From NCBI RefSeq assembly GCF_003818115.1, contig NZ_RPOI01000023.1:62001-126000 (forward strand): 64,000 nt of DNA, read 5' to 3'. Source of the DNA: Citrobacter youngae. GTDB taxonomy: Bacteria > Pseudomonadota > Gammaproteobacteria > Enterobacterales > Enterobacteriaceae. The number at the start of each line of letters is the position of its first letter. Positions within the stretch are counted from its first letter, which is position 1. The position numbers were made by a program, and so were the translations under genes. Positions 44,600-54,839 of this stretch are shown in pieces. The notes below the pieces were generated by a model. The model saw only the letters and a list, made by a program, of their open reading frames with translations. It did no database searches and was not told the DNA's origin.

Positions 44600-45982
44600 A
44601 TGAAAAGTGAGATTCTGTCTGTTAAAGAGAAGATTGGCTACGGAATGGGCGATGCTGCCAGCCACATTATCTTCGATAACGTTATGTTATATATGATGTT
44701 CTTTTATACCGATATTTTTGGTATTCCGGCCGGATTTGTCGGCACCATGTTCTTACTGGCGCGTGCGCTGGATGCCATCTCAGACCCTTGTATGGGGCTG
44801 CTGGCCGACCGCACCCGCTCGCGCTGGGGGAAATTCCGCCCGTGGGTGCTGTTTGGCGCGCTCCCGTTTGGTCTGGTGTGTGTGCTCGCCTACAGCACGC
44901 CGGATCTCAGCCTGCATGGCAAAATGATTTATGCCGCAATCACCTACACGCTGCTGACCCTGCTTTATACCGTGGTGAATATTCCCTACTGTGCGCTGGG
45001 CGGTGTTATCACCAATGACCCCACGCAGCGTATCTCCCTGCAATCATGGCGCTTTGTGCTGGCGACGGCGGGCGGCATGCTCTCCACCGTGCTGATGATG
45101 CCGCTGGTGGATCTGATTGGCGGCGAGGATAAAGCGTTCGGCTTTCAGGGCGGGATTGCCGTGCTCTCGGTTGTGGCCTTCCTGATGCTGGCGTTTTGCT
45201 TTTTCACCACCAAAGAACGCGTGGAAGCGCCGCCGAGTACCACCTCGATGCGTGAAGACCTGCGCGACATCTGGCAGAACGATCAATGGCGCATCGTCGG
45301 CATGCTGACCATCCTCAACATCCTGGCCGTCTGCGTTCGCGGCGGGGCGATGATGTATTACGTCACCTGGATTTTGGGTACCCCGGAAGTGTTTGTCGCT
45401 TTCCTTACCACCTATTGCGTCGGCAATCTTATCGGCTCTGCGCTGGCAAAACCGCTGACCGACTGGAAATGCAAAGTCAGCGTCTTCTGGTGGACCAACG
45501 CCGCGCTGGCGGTCGTCAGTCTGGCGATGTTCTTCGTACCGATGCACGCCAACATCACCATGTTCGTCTTCATCTTCGTGATTGGTGTACTGCATCAGCT
45601 CGTGACGCCAATTCAGTGGGTCATGATGTCCGACACAGTGGATTACGGCGAGTGGTGCAACGGAAAGCGTCTGACGGGGATCAGCTTTGCGGGCACGCTG
45701 TTCGTACTCAAGCTGGGTCTGGCGCTTGGCGGGGCGATGATCGGCTGGATGCTGGCGGGCGGGGGCTACGACGCCGCAGCGAAAACCCAGAACAGCGCCA
45801 CCATTAGCATCATCATCGGGCTGTTCACCATTGTTCCGGCTATTTGCTACCTGCTGAGTGCCGTGATTGCCAAACGCTTCTATACCCTTAAAACCCCGTA
45901 TCTGACTGAAATCATGAGCCAACTGGCTCAGGGGGCGCGCCGCAATCAGCAGGATTTCACGACGAAAGAATTACAGAACTAA
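44600..45982 (+). CDS. yicJ: YicJ, GPH-family sugar:cation symporter
   Basis: The 460-residue protein has 12 membrane segments and the glycoside-pentoside-hexuronide family motifs ([54 protein letters not shown]). It matches E. coli YicJ. It is 10 bp before yicI, so it most likely imports the alpha-xylosides that YicI cleaves. Confidence 0.94.
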   Translation: MKSEILSVKEKIGYGMGDAASHIIFDNVMLYMMFFYTDIFGIPAGFVGTMFLLARALDAISDPCMGLLADRTRSRWGKFRPWVLFGALPFGLVCVLAYSTPDLSLHGKMIYAAITYTLLTLLYTVVNIPYCALGGVITNDPTQRISLQSWRFVLATAGGMLSTVLMMPLVDLIGGEDKAFGFQGGIAVLSVVAFLMLAFCFFTTKERVEAPPSTTSMREDLRDIWQNDQWRIVGMLTILNILAVCVRGGAMMYYVTWILGTPEVFVAFLTTYCVGNLIGSALAKPLTDWKCKVSVFWWTNAALAVVSLAMFFVPMHANITMFVFIFVIGVLHQLVTPIQWVMMSDTVDYGEWCNGKRLTGISFAGTLFVLKLGLALGGAMIGWMLAGGGYDAAAKTQNSATISIIIGLFTIVPAICYLLSAVIAKRFYTLKTPYLTEIMSQLAQGARRNQQDFTTKELQN

Positions 45983-45992
45983 GGAACCGACA

Positions 45993-48311
45993 ATGAAAAT
46001 TAGCGATGGAAACTGGCTGATTCAGCCCGGTCTGAACGTGATTAACCCGATTCAGGTGTTCGAGGTTGAACAGCAAGGAAATGAGATGATTGTCTACGTT
46101 GCGCCACGCGATGTGCGTGAACGTACCTGGCAACTGGATACCCCATTGTTTACCCTGCGCTTCTTCTCGCCGCAGGAAGGTGTGGTCGGTGTGCGTATGG
46201 AGCACTTCCAGGGGGCGCTGGATACCGGTCCGCATTACCCGCTCAATGTGCTGCAGGATGTGAAGGTCGAGATGCACAACACCGCCGAATTTGCTGAGCT
46301 GAAGAGCGGTAACCTGAGCGTGCGCGTGACTAAAGGTGAGTTCTGGTCGCTGGACTTCCTGCGTAACGGCGAACGTATTACCGGCAGTCAGCTGAAAAAT
46401 AACGGCTACGTGCAGGATACTCACAGCGGGCGTAACTATATGTTTGAGCGCCTGGATCTCGGCGTCGGGGAAACGGTATACGGCCTGGGCGAACGCTTTA
46501 CCGCGCTGGTGCGTAACGGGCAAACGGTAGAAACCTGGAACCGCGACGGCGGCACCAGCACCGAGCAATCTTACAAGAACATCCCGTTCTATATCACTAA
46601 CCGCGGCTACGGTGTACTGGTGAACCATCCGCAGTGCGTGTCGTTTGAAATCGGCTCTGAGAAAGTGTCGAAAGTGCAGTTCAGCGTGGAAAGCGAGTAT
46701 CTGGAATACTTCGTTATCGACGGCCCAACGCCGAAGGACGTGTTGAACCGTTATACCCAATTCACTGGCCGTCCCGCGCTGCCGCCTGCCTGGTCGTTCG
46801 GCCTGTGGCTGACCACGTCGTTCACCACCAATTATGACGAAGCGACGGTCAACAGCTTTATCGACGGGATGGCCGAGCGCAATCTGCCGCTGCACGTTTT
46901 TCACTTTGACTGCTTCTGGATGAAAGCCTTCCAGTGGTGCGACTTTGAGTGGGATCCGGTGACCTTCCCGGACCCGGAAGGCATGAACCGCCGCCTGAAA
47001 GAGAAAGGGCTGAAGGTTTGCGTGTGGATCAACCCGTATATCGGGCAAAAATCACCGATTTTCAACGAGCTGAAAGAGAAGGGGTATCTGCTCAAGCGGC
47101 CGGATGGTTCCCTGTGGCAATGGGATAAATGGCAGCCGGGCCTGGCGATTTATGACTTCACTAATCCGCAAGCCTGTGAGTGGTATGCCAACAAGCTGAA
47201 AGGTCTGGTGGATATCGGCGTTGACTGCTTCAAAACTGACTTTGGTGAACGCATTCCTACTGACGTTCAGTGGTTTGACGGTGCCGATCCGCAGAAAATG
47301 CACAACCATTATGCGTACATCTACAACGAACTGGTGTGGAACGTGCTGAAAAAGGCTGTCGGTGAAGAAGAGGCGGTCCTGTTTGCCCGTTCAGCTTCGG
47401 TCGGCGCGCAGCAGTTTCCGGTGCATTGGGGCGGCGACTGCTATGCCAACTATGAATCGATGGCCGAAAGCCTGCGCGGCGGGTTGTCCATTGGTCTGTC
47501 CGGATTTGGCTTCTGGAGTCACGATATTGGCGGCTTTGAGAATACCGCCCCTGCGCACGTCTACAAGCGCTGGTGTGCGTTCGGGCTGCTCTCCAGCCAT
47601 AGTCGTCTGCACGGGAGCAAATCCTACCGTGTGCCGTGGGCGTACGATGACGAATCCTGCGATGTGGTGCGCTATTTCACCGAGCAGAAATGCCGCATGA
47701 TGCCGTACCTGTATCGCGAAGCGGCGCGCGCCAATGAGCTCGGAACGCCGATGATGCGCGCAATGATGCTGGAGTTCCCGGACGAGCCGGCATGTGATTA
47801 CCTCGACCGCCAGTACATGCTGGGTGATAGCGTGATGGTTGCGCCGGTGTTTAGCGAGGCGGGTGATGTGCAGTTCTACCTGCCGGAAGGACGCTGGACG
47901 CATCTGTGGCGTAACGACGAGGTGGCGGGCAGCCGATGGCATAAGCAGCAGCATGACTTCCTGAGCCTGCCAGTCTACGTGCGTGAGAACACCCTGCTGG
48001 CGCTGGGCAGCAATAACCAGAAGCCGGACTACGCCTGGCACGAAGGAACCGCGTTCCAGCTGTTCCATCTGCAGGAGGGCCGGGAAGCGGTGTGTGAAGT
48101 ACCTGCGATGGACGGCTCGGTTATCTTCACGCTGAAGGCGACGCGTGTAGGTAATACCATCACTGTGAAAGGGAACGGTGAGGCACGTAACTGGACGCTG
48201 TGCCTGCGAAATATTCAGAAAATTGGCGGCATTAAATGCGGGTCGCATATGGGCAGCGAGCTGGGTGTAGTTATTACTCCACAGGGCAGTGAGCTGACGA
48301 TTACCTTGTAA
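45993..48311 (+). CDS. yicI: YicI alpha-xylosidase (GH31)
   Basis: The 772-residue enzyme matches E. coli YicI in length and sequence. The catalytic nucleophile is the Asp in [14 protein letters not shown] (416 region) and the acid/base Asp is in [10 protein letters not shown] (482 region). It removes alpha-xylosyl units, for example from isoprimeverose, in the cytoplasm. The ATG has AAGGAACC ahead. It forms an operon with yicJ. Confidence 0.96.
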   Translation: MKISDGNWLIQPGLNVINPIQVFEVEQQGNEMIVYVAPRDVRERTWQLDTPLFTLRFFSPQEGVVGVRMEHFQGALDTGPHYPLNVLQDVKVEMHNTAEFAELKSGNLSVRVTKGEFWSLDFLRNGERITGSQLKNNGYVQDTHSGRNYMFERLDLGVGETVYGLGERFTALVRNGQTVETWNRDGGTSTEQSYKNIPFYITNRGYGVLVNHPQCVSFEIGSEKVSKVQFSVESEYLEYFVIDGPTPKDVLNRYTQFTGRPALPPAWSFGLWLTTSFTTNYDEATVNSFIDGMAERNLPLHVFHFDCFWMKAFQWCDFEWDPVTFPDPEGMNRRLKEKGLKVCVWINPYIGQKSPIFNELKEKGYLLKRPDGSLWQWDKWQPGLAIYDFTNPQACEWYANKLKGLVDIGVDCFKTDFGERIPTDVQWFDGADPQKMHNHYAYIYNELVWNVLKKAVGEEEAVLFARSASVGAQQFPVHWGGDCYANYESMAESLRGGLSIGLSGFGFWSHDIGGFENTAPAHVYKRWCAFGLLSSHSRLHGSKSYRVPWAYDDESCDVVRYFTEQKCRMMPYLYREAARANELGTPMMRAMMLEFPDEPACDYLDRQYMLGDSVMVAPVFSEAGDVQFYLPEGRWTHLWRNDEVAGSRWHKQQHDFLSLPVYVRENTLLALGSNNQKPDYAWHEGTAFQLFHLQEGREAVCEVPAMDGSVIFTLKATRVGNTITVKGNGEARNWTLCLRNIQKIGGIKCGSHMGSELGVVITPQGSELTITL

Positions 48312-48326
48312 GCATGTGTCGACGTG

Positions 48327-48354
48327 GTGCCGGATGCGTTTTATCCGGCCCACG
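48327..48354. repeat. REP element after yicI
   Basis: GCCGGAT (48329-48335) and ATCCGGC (48343-48349) form the arms of a short REP palindrome 16 bp after the yicI stop. It may stabilise the mRNA end. From here to 48600 I see no gene. Confidence 0.75.
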
Positions 48355-48604
48355 CTGCGAGCAGCATTCCAGATCTGAAAATCCAAAACATCCTGAATTA
48401 AATTTTTATCTCTGCATATTTGCGAGCGGTATCACTCTGATTCCCGCGAAAAATGTGATCTGCGCCGTAAATATCTCACTATTTCCTCTTTTTGTCTTAT
48501 TTCTGTCCGGATTACTGGACACGATTTAGTATTGTTGGCGCATCGTAGTCCTCTTATATTTATCATCACGGATTACACGTGGAGCATAAATGCTTCTTTA
48601 TAAC

Positions 48605-48724
<120 letters not shown>

Positions 48725-48757
48725 GATATTTAATCTGGTATGTAATAAGGGTAAATA

Positions 48758-50311
48758 ATGCAAATGATTACCTCGCGACAAAACAGATTATTAAAATTTC
48801 TTCTGTCCCGGAAGGAATATGTCACGCTGCTGAAAATTGCCGAGTACTTATCTGTTTCAGAGAAAACTGTGCAGCGCGATCTGCGCTTACTGGAACCATG
48901 GTTATCAGAATGGAAAATAACCATCGATAAACGTGCTGGTGCTGGGGTGATATTAAGTTCCGATAATATTACCGACCTTTTATATATGGACCAGTTATTA
49001 GGATCGGAGGGTGATGATACTGACGGCATGATGAATAATTCACGGCGAGTCAAGATAGCCTCACAATTATTAAGCGAAACGCCGCATGAAACGTCGATCA
49101 GTAAATTATCCGAACGTTATTTCATTAGTAGCGCATCGATTGTTAATGATCTGAAAGTAATTGAATCCTGGATTACCCCACTGGGCCTGTCGTTGATTCG
49201 CAGTCAGAGCGGCACGCATATCGAAGGCAGCGAGAGCGGTGTACGCCAGGCGATGGCGTCGCTGATTAACGGCGTGATTAACCATAATGAGCCTGGTAAC
49301 GTGGTTTATTCACGTCTTGACCCGGGCAGTTATAAAGCCTTAGTGCATTACTTTGGCGAAGAAGATGTTTTATTTGTCCAGACGTTATTGCAGGAAATGG
49401 AGAACGACCTGTGCTGGTCTTTGGGCGAGCCTTATTACGTCAATATCTTTACCCATATTTTGATCATGATGTACCGCATCACGCGGGGCAATGCGCTACC
49501 GAGAAAAGATGAAAATATCACCTCATGTGACGAGAATATTTTTTCCATTGCCAGCCGGATGATTCTACATATTGAAAAACGCATTGCCCACCCGCTACCG
49601 GAAGACGAAGTCTGGTTTATATATCAATACATTATCTCCTCCGGCGTGGTAATTGAAGAGCATAACGACGTGAGCGTGATTGGCCATATGCACTCCAGCG
49701 ACGAAGCGCGTTTGATTACCCATCGGTTGATTGCCTCCTTTGCCGAGATGGTCGACAGCGATCTTAGCCAGGACACGGCGCTGTATGACGGATTGCTGAT
49801 CCACATTAAGCCGCTGATTAACCGCCTGAACTACCAGATCCGCATTCGTAATCCGCTGCTGGAGGATATTAAAGGCGAGTTGCAGGACGTGTGGCGTCTG
49901 ACCCAGTGCGCGGTGAATCGGGTGTTTAGCGGTTGGGGCGAGCGGTCCGTGTCGGAAGATGAGGTGGGATATTTAACCGTGCATTTTCAAGCCGCAATGG
50001 AGCGGCAGATAGCGCGTAAGCGCGTGCTGCTGGTCTGCTCAACCGGTATTGGCACCTCTCACTTACTCAAAAGCCGTATTCTGCGCGCCTTTCCGGACTG
50101 GACTATCGTCGGCGTGGTATCGGCAGGCAGCCTGCCCTCCGTACTGACGGACGATATTGAACTGGTGGTATCGACGATAAATTTACCTGCCGTTGCTATG
50201 CCGGTCGTGTATGTCACCGCCTTTTTCAATGATGCAGATATTAAGCGGGTAACAGAAACGGTTATTACGGAAAAATTACATCGGGCGACGTCGCTGGTCG
50301 TCGAAAATTAA
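48758..50311 (+). CDS. BglG/MtlR-type PRD regulator of the downstream PTS operon
   Basis: The 517-residue protein has N-terminal HTH domains (LLKFLLSRKEYVTLLKIAEY, LSVSEKTVQRDLRLLEPWL, then SKLSERYFISSASIVNDLKV), two PRDs (about 170-390) and a C-terminal EIIB-gat-like domain with CSTGIGTSHLLKSRI near residue 428. There is no EIIA domain at the end, so it is shorter than MtlR. It is probably a DNA-binding activator controlled by phosphorylation by HPr and the adjacent PTS. The next gene starts 26 bp on in the same direction. Confidence 0.87.
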   Translation: MQMITSRQNRLLKFLLSRKEYVTLLKIAEYLSVSEKTVQRDLRLLEPWLSEWKITIDKRAGAGVILSSDNITDLLYMDQLLGSEGDDTDGMMNNSRRVKIASQLLSETPHETSISKLSERYFISSASIVNDLKVIESWITPLGLSLIRSQSGTHIEGSESGVRQAMASLINGVINHNEPGNVVYSRLDPGSYKALVHYFGEEDVLFVQTLLQEMENDLCWSLGEPYYVNIFTHILIMMYRITRGNALPRKDENITSCDENIFSIASRMILHIEKRIAHPLPEDEVWFIYQYIISSGVVIEEHNDVSVIGHMHSSDEARLITHRLIASFAEMVDSDLSQDTALYDGLLIHIKPLINRLNYQIRIRNPLLEDIKGELQDVWRLTQCAVNRVFSGWGERSVSEDEVGYLTVHFQAAMERQIARKRVLLVCSTGIGTSHLLKSRILRAFPDWTIVGVVSAGSLPSVLTDDIELVVSTINLPAVAMPVVYVTAFFNDADIKRVTETVITEKLHRATSLVVEN

Positions 50312-50337
50312 TGTCTGAACTCCATGAGGTATGATTG

Positions 50338-50808
50338 ATGGACATCACGAAAATACTCAATACAAATCGCGTTATTTTGGACATGAAGGCCACAAACAAA
50401 ACGGAGGCTATTGAGGAACTGACGGATATTCTGCAAAAAGATGGGGCAATTAGCTGTCGGGAAACGTTTATTCAGGATGTCTGGCAGCGTGAATCAGAAG
50501 GCTCGACCGGCTTCGAAAATCATATTGCGATCCCGCACGGGAAATCCTCGGCAGTGGTCAATACCACGCTGGCAATTGGGCGTACCCGTCAGGATATTCC
50601 CTGGGAAACCCTGGATGGCAGCAACGTGCGCTGCATCATTCTGTTTGCCGTACGTCTTGAAGATCAAAACACTACACATATTCGTCTGCTTTCGCAGGTT
50701 GCCGGCGCGTTGGCGGATGACGACATTATTGAACAACTGTTAGTCGAAAGCAGTCCACAGAAAATTATTGAGCTTTTTAGTCAATATGCTGAATCCAATG
50801 TCTGCTAA
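50338..50808 (+). CDS. Fructose-family PTS EIIA
   Basis: The 156-residue EIIA-fructose/mannitol-type domain has its phospho-acceptor His in GFENHIAIPHGKS (second His) and starts MDITKILNTNRVILDM at ATG 50338. It passes phosphate from HPr to the EIIB encoded next. Confidence 0.9.
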   Translation: MDITKILNTNRVILDMKATNKTEAIEELTDILQKDGAISCRETFIQDVWQRESEGSTGFENHIAIPHGKSSAVVNTTLAIGRTRQDIPWETLDGSNVRCIILFAVRLEDQNTTHIRLLSQVAGALADDDIIEQLLVESSPQKIIELFSQYAESNVC

Positions 50809-50827
50809 ATAAAAAGTGGAGCATGTT

Positions 50828-51148
50828 ATGAATATTGTTTGTGTTGCCGCCTGTACGGCGGGTATTGCGCACACCTATATTGCTCGTGAGAAGCTAATTA
50901 AAGGTGCTAAAGCGCTTGGTCATAATATAAGAGTTGAAACCCAGGGAACTATCGGCACGGAAAACGAACTGCTGACAGAGGATATTTCTGCAGCTGATGT
51001 CGTAATTCTTGCTGTCGATGTCAAAATAAAAGGGGAGGAACGATTTTCAAATAAACGCATTGTGCGAGTGAAAACCGAAATCGTCATAAAATCGCCCATT
51101 CAGTTTCTTGAAAAGGTCGAAAAATCATTAGTTAATAATAACCAGTAG
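50828..51148 (+). CDS. Fructose-family PTS EIIB
   Basis: The 106-residue EIIB has the P-loop VCVAACTAGIAHTYIA with phospho-Cys9, typical of the fructose family. GTGGAG lies 6 nt before the ATG at 50828; the frame reaches back to a GTG at 50816, which is the ribosome site itself. Confidence 0.9.
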   Translation: MNIVCVAACTAGIAHTYIAREKLIKGAKALGHNIRVETQGTIGTENELLTEDISAADVVILAVDVKIKGEERFSNKRIVRVKTEIVIKSPIQFLEKVEKSLVNNNQ

Positions 51149-51174
51149 CGATCCTCATTCTGGAGGGATTTCAC

Positions 51175-52266
51175 ATGAGTGAAAATAAAATTCCGCTATC
51201 TCAGGAAATAAAAAGACATTTATTAACGGGGATTTCGTGGATGATCCCGTTAATTGTCGCCGCCGGGATCTGTATTGCTCTCGGGCAAATACTTGGCGGC
51301 ACTAACGTGGGTGAAAAAACAGGAACCATACCCTGGATGCTCAACCAGATTGGCGGCTGGGGGATGGGGTTAATCGTACCGCTGATTAGTGCGGCGATTG
51401 CGTACTCCATTGCCGATCGTCCCGGATTTGCGCCGGGCCTGATTGTCGGCTTTGTTTGCGGCGAAATTCATACCGGTTTTATCGGCGGGATGTTGGGCGG
51501 GTTCCTGGTCGGTTATACCGTACTGCTTCTTAAGCGCTATATCCGTTTGCCACAGTCGATGCAGGGGCTGATGCCCATCATGGTGTTGCCGGTACTGAGT
51601 ACCGTCATTGGCGGCCTGTTGATGATGACGCTGATTGGCAAGCCGATAGCCTGGCTGCAGGACGCGTTGATTCATCTGCTGGAGTCCATGCAGGGCGGAT
51701 CCCGCTTTCTGATGGGCGCTATCCTCGGTGCGATGGCGACATTCGACTTCGGCGGACCGGTGAATAAAACCATGTCGCTGTTTGCTGACGGCATGCTGGT
51801 CAGCGGTGTGTACGGTCCGGAAGCGGTGAAGTTTGTTGGCTCGATGATCCCTCCGTTCGGCATTACGCTCTCTTTCCTGCTGACGCGTCACAAATACACC
51901 CGTGCGGAGCGCGAGGCTCTGAAAGCGGCATTCCCGATGGGGATCTGCATGATTACCGAAGGGGTCATTCCGATTGCAGCGCGCGACCTGTTGCGCGTGG
52001 TGGGCTCCTGCGTGGTGGCCTCGGCGATTGCGGGCGGCCTGATTATGGTGTGGGGTGTCGAAAGCCCGGTACCGCACGGCGGCATGTTTGTGGTCCCGCT
52101 CTTTACGCATCCGCTGCTGTTTTGCCTGGCGCTGGGGATCGGCACAGTGATTTGCGGTGTCATGTTGTCGCTGTGGAAGAAACCGGTGACCGAGCGTGAC
52201 GAAGAGTTTGATGAACTCAGCGATCAAAAACTGAAAGACGAAGAGATCACCTTCACCCTGGAATAA
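51175..52266 (+). CDS. Fructose-family PTS EIIC
   Basis: The 363-residue permease has 8-10 membrane segments and family motifs (LTGISWMIPLIVAAGICIAL, PGFAPGLIVGFVCGEIHTGF, GFIGGMLGGFLVGY, FDFGGPVNKTM, PFGITLSFLL). A charged tail ends the protein. The sugar is unknown; the family mostly handles fructose, mannose-type sugars or their relatives and phosphorylates at C1 or C6. Confidence 0.9.
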   Translation: MSENKIPLSQEIKRHLLTGISWMIPLIVAAGICIALGQILGGTNVGEKTGTIPWMLNQIGGWGMGLIVPLISAAIAYSIADRPGFAPGLIVGFVCGEIHTGFIGGMLGGFLVGYTVLLLKRYIRLPQSMQGLMPIMVLPVLSTVIGGLLMMTLIGKPIAWLQDALIHLLESMQGGSRFLMGAILGAMATFDFGGPVNKTMSLFADGMLVSGVYGPEAVKFVGSMIPPFGITLSFLLTRHKYTRAEREALKAAFPMGICMITEGVIPIAARDLLRVVGSCVVASAIAGGLIMVWGVESPVPHGGMFVVPLFTHPLLFCLALGIGTVICGVMLSLWKKPVTERDEEFDELSDQKLKDEEITFTLE

Positions 52267-52277
52267 CCGGAGGCCGT

Positions 52278-53129
52278 ATGTTTGCCGATATGAAAAGCAT
52301 GGTGGCGAAAGCCTGGCGCGAGCAGTACGCGCTGCTGGCCATCAACTGTATGAACCTGGAAAGCGCCCGCGCGGCGGTTCGGGTGGCAGAGAAACACCGT
52401 GCGCCCATCATTCTGAATCTGTATCAGGGGCATCTGGAGCATTTTCCGGCCCCGATAGCCGCTGCGGTCGTCAAAACGCTGGCAGAGGAAGCCTCGGTAC
52501 CGGTCGCGCTGGCGCTGGATCATGGAAAGGATCCTGTACGCATTCGTCAGGCTTTTCGCGCCGGATTCAGCGGGTTAATGATCGATGCCTCCGCCTTTGC
52601 GCTGGAGGAGAATATTCGCCAGACCCGTGCAGTGGTTGAGCTCGCAGCCAGCGTTTCTCTGTGCGTGGAAGGCGAGCTGGGCCATCTGGCCGATGCTCCG
52701 CGCTATGACCATGCCGCTAACGCTGATTTGATGACTCAGGCCGCCGACGTGGAACCCTTTATCCAACAGACCGGGATCGATTTGCTGGCGGTGTCGGTGG
52801 GTACGGCGCACGGCATGTACGCGCCGGGCGTTACGCCAGCCATTGATTTCCAGCGGCTGGAGGAAATTGCCCGGTTATCAACGGTACCTCTGGCGCTGCA
52901 TGGCGGCAGCGGGACGCCGTTTGATCAGCTACAGCGCTGTCCGATGTTTGGCGTCGCCAAGATAAACGTTGGCGCAGCGGTCTTTGAAGCCGGAAAGGCT
53001 GCGCTGCTGCATACCCTGTGTCGTGACACATCCGGTGAACTTGTTGATGCTCTGACCCTGATGGAGCAGGCCTGCGAGGAAGCCATTATTCCGTACCTGC
53101 AGGCCAGCGGCGCTATCGGCAAAGCCTGA
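52278..53129 (+). CDS. Class II aldolase (KbaY/GatY type), first copy
   Basis: The 283-residue zinc aldolase has the Asp/His pair in LALDHGKD, the glutamate in VEGELGHLAD, and zinc histidines in GTAHGMY and LALHGGSGTP. The substrate loop VAKINVGAAVFEAG differs from the usual INIxSD form. It starts 11 bp after the EIIC gene. It should cleave a ketose phosphate to DHAP plus an aldehyde. It differs strongly from the second aldolase of the operon, which suggests another substrate or a helper role like GatZ/KbaZ. Confidence 0.87.
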   Translation: MFADMKSMVAKAWREQYALLAINCMNLESARAAVRVAEKHRAPIILNLYQGHLEHFPAPIAAAVVKTLAEEASVPVALALDHGKDPVRIRQAFRAGFSGLMIDASAFALEENIRQTRAVVELAASVSLCVEGELGHLADAPRYDHAANADLMTQAADVEPFIQQTGIDLLAVSVGTAHGMYAPGVTPAIDFQRLEEIARLSTVPLALHGGSGTPFDQLQRCPMFGVAKINVGAAVFEAGKAALLHTLCRDTSGELVDALTLMEQACEEAIIPYLQASGAIGKA

Positions 53130-53209
53130 TTCATTTTCTGTAACGCCTTCTATGCCTCTGCGATGACGCACTGGCAGGGCTTTCTACACCCTGAAACTGG
53201 AGAATTAAC

Positions 53210-54070
53210 ATGTTAGTTTCGATGAAAGAATTACTGCAACCTACCCGTCAGCACGGTTTTGCCATCGGCGCATTCAACGTGGCGGACAGCTGCTTTGTAC
53301 GTGCAGTTGTGGAAGAAGCGGAAGCGACCAACACCCCGGCGATTATCTCCATTCACCCCAGCGAACATGATTTTGTCGGCGATGCGTTTTTTAGCTACGT
53401 CCGTGATATCACGATGCGTAGCCCAGTGCCGTTTACTCTGCATCTGGACCACGGTGCTTCGGTTGAGCATGTGCTGCGGGCGATTCAGTGTGGGTTTACC
53501 TCGGTGATGATTGATGGCTCGCTGCTGCCGTATGAAGAGAACGTGGCGCTGACCCGCGAAGTGGTCAAGCTGGCGCATGCGGTAGGTGTTTCTGTGGAAG
53601 GGGAGTTGGGTACGATTGGTCAGACCGGGACGTCAGTGGAAGGCGGCGTGTCGAAGGTCACCTATACCGATCCTGCTCAGGCTCAGGATTTTATCGCCCG
53701 CACCGGCGCAGACACGCTGGCGGTGGCGATTGGTACGGCACACGGGATCTACCCGAAAGGGATGCAGCCAGAGCTGCAAATGAACATCCTGCGCGATATC
53801 GCCGGGCGTGTAGACATTCCGCTGGTGTTGCACGGTGGTTCAGCGAATCCGGATGCGGAAATTGCCGAATCCGTGACGCTGGGTGTTGGCAAAATCAACA
53901 TTTCCAGTGATATGAAATACGCCTACTTCCAGAAAGTCCGCGAAATCCTGGCGAAAGAAACCTGGTGGGACCCGAACGTAATCTACCCAGAAGCCATTAG
54001 CGCCGCGCGTGACGTGATCCGCCACAAAATGAAATTGTTCGGTTCAACCGGCAAAGCATCACTTTACTAA
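53210..54070 (+). CDS. Class II ketose-bisphosphate aldolase, second copy
   Basis: The 286-residue zinc aldolase has HLDHGASVEH, VEGELGTIGQTGTSVEGG, IGTAHGIYPKG, LHGGSANPDAEI and the phosphate-binding VGKINISSDMKYAY, all in canonical form. It looks like a fully active tagatose/fructose-bisphosphate-type aldolase. It lies 80 bp after the first aldolase with GGAG before the ATG. Confidence 0.89.
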   Translation: MLVSMKELLQPTRQHGFAIGAFNVADSCFVRAVVEEAEATNTPAIISIHPSEHDFVGDAFFSYVRDITMRSPVPFTLHLDHGASVEHVLRAIQCGFTSVMIDGSLLPYEENVALTREVVKLAHAVGVSVEGELGTIGQTGTSVEGGVSKVTYTDPAQAQDFIARTGADTLAVAIGTAHGIYPKGMQPELQMNILRDIAGRVDIPLVLHGGSANPDAEIAESVTLGVGKINISSDMKYAYFQKVREILAKETWWDPNVIYPEAISAARDVIRHKMKLFGSTGKASLY

Positions 54071-54119
54071 CGGCATGCAGGCGGGGCGACCCGCCTCTTT
54101 CGCAACAAGGAAAAGTGGA

Positions 54120-54797
54120 ATGAAGCGTTCACATATTAATTATGCCGTCGATAAAGCGCATGCCATCGCCGAGACTTTTCGGATCTGTCTGCCTGATTTT
54201 GCGTATTTTACGATCGATGCCTGGCGGCAACAGGATCAATCTCTGTGGCGTGAAGTGCGCGATCTCCAGTTGGGCTGGGATATTACCGACTTTGGGCGTG
54301 GAGATTTTGCGCAAACGGGACTGACGTTACTGACGTTGCGCAATGGTCTGCCAGGCTCAGCTAATTACCCCAAACCGTACGCCGAAAAGATGCTGCAAAT
54401 TCAGCAGGATCAGCAAACACCATGGCATTTTCATCGCCATAAAATGGAAGATATCGTGAATCGCGGCGGCGGTGACTTATGTATGCAGCTGGCATGGGCC
54501 ACGCCTGATGACGGGTATGACGCACGGCGTATTGTTGAAGTTAGCGTCGATGGTCAGCGGCGTACCGTTGACGCTGGCGAGACGCTGGTATTGAAACCGG
54601 GACAGGGGGTGTGCCTGCCGCCGCGCTTGTATCATCGCTTTTGGGCGGAGAAGGCGTTCGTGCTGGGCTGGGAAATCTCGATGGTCAATGACGACCAGCA
54701 TGACAACCACTTTCTGGAACCTGGCGGTCGCTTCCCGGCGATTGAAGAGGATGAGCCGGTGAAGTGGCTGTTGTGCAGTGAATATATTCGTTTATGA
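54120..54797 (+). CDS. D-lyxose isomerase-like cupin protein
   Basis: The 225-residue protein starts at ATG 54120 (MKRSHINYAVDKAHAIAETF), with AAGGA 8 nt ahead; the frame reaches back to 54075. It belongs to the cupin D-lyxose ketol-isomerase family. Metal ligands should be the histidines of TPWHFHRHKMEDIVNRGGGD, its Glu, and a later His in LPPRLYHRFWAE. Such enzymes interconvert D-lyxose/D-xylulose and D-mannose/D-fructose; the natural substrate in this operon may be a related or phosphorylated sugar. E. coli O157:H7 has a similar PTS-linked isomerase. Confidence 0.87.
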   Translation: MKRSHINYAVDKAHAIAETFRICLPDFAYFTIDAWRQQDQSLWREVRDLQLGWDITDFGRGDFAQTGLTLLTLRNGLPGSANYPKPYAEKMLQIQQDQQTPWHFHRHKMEDIVNRGGGDLCMQLAWATPDDGYDARRIVEVSVDGQRRTVDAGETLVLKPGQGVCLPPRLYHRFWAEKAFVLGWEISMVNDDQHDNHFLEPGGRFPAIEEDEPVKWLLCSEYIRL

Positions 54798-54807
54798 GCG
54801 TGAGTAA

Positions 54808-54833
54808 GCCCGGTAAGCGAAGCGCCACCGGGC
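54808..54833. terminator. REP-like hairpin ending the PTS/aldolase operon
   Basis: GCCCGGT/ACCGGGC (54808-54814 with 54827-54833) encloses AAGCGAAGCGCC, a REP-type palindrome 11 bp after the isomerase stop and just before the convergent yicH stop. It has no T-run. Confidence 0.6.
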
Positions 54834-54839
54834 AATAAA

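Noticed and set aside
45044-45922. 292-residue ORF opposite yicJ
   Set aside because: Shadow of a certain gene; His/Asp-rich composition without membrane or domain pattern.
45957-47048. 363-residue ORF opposite yicI
   Set aside because: It is a shadow of the well-recognised alpha-xylosidase gene; no domain visible.
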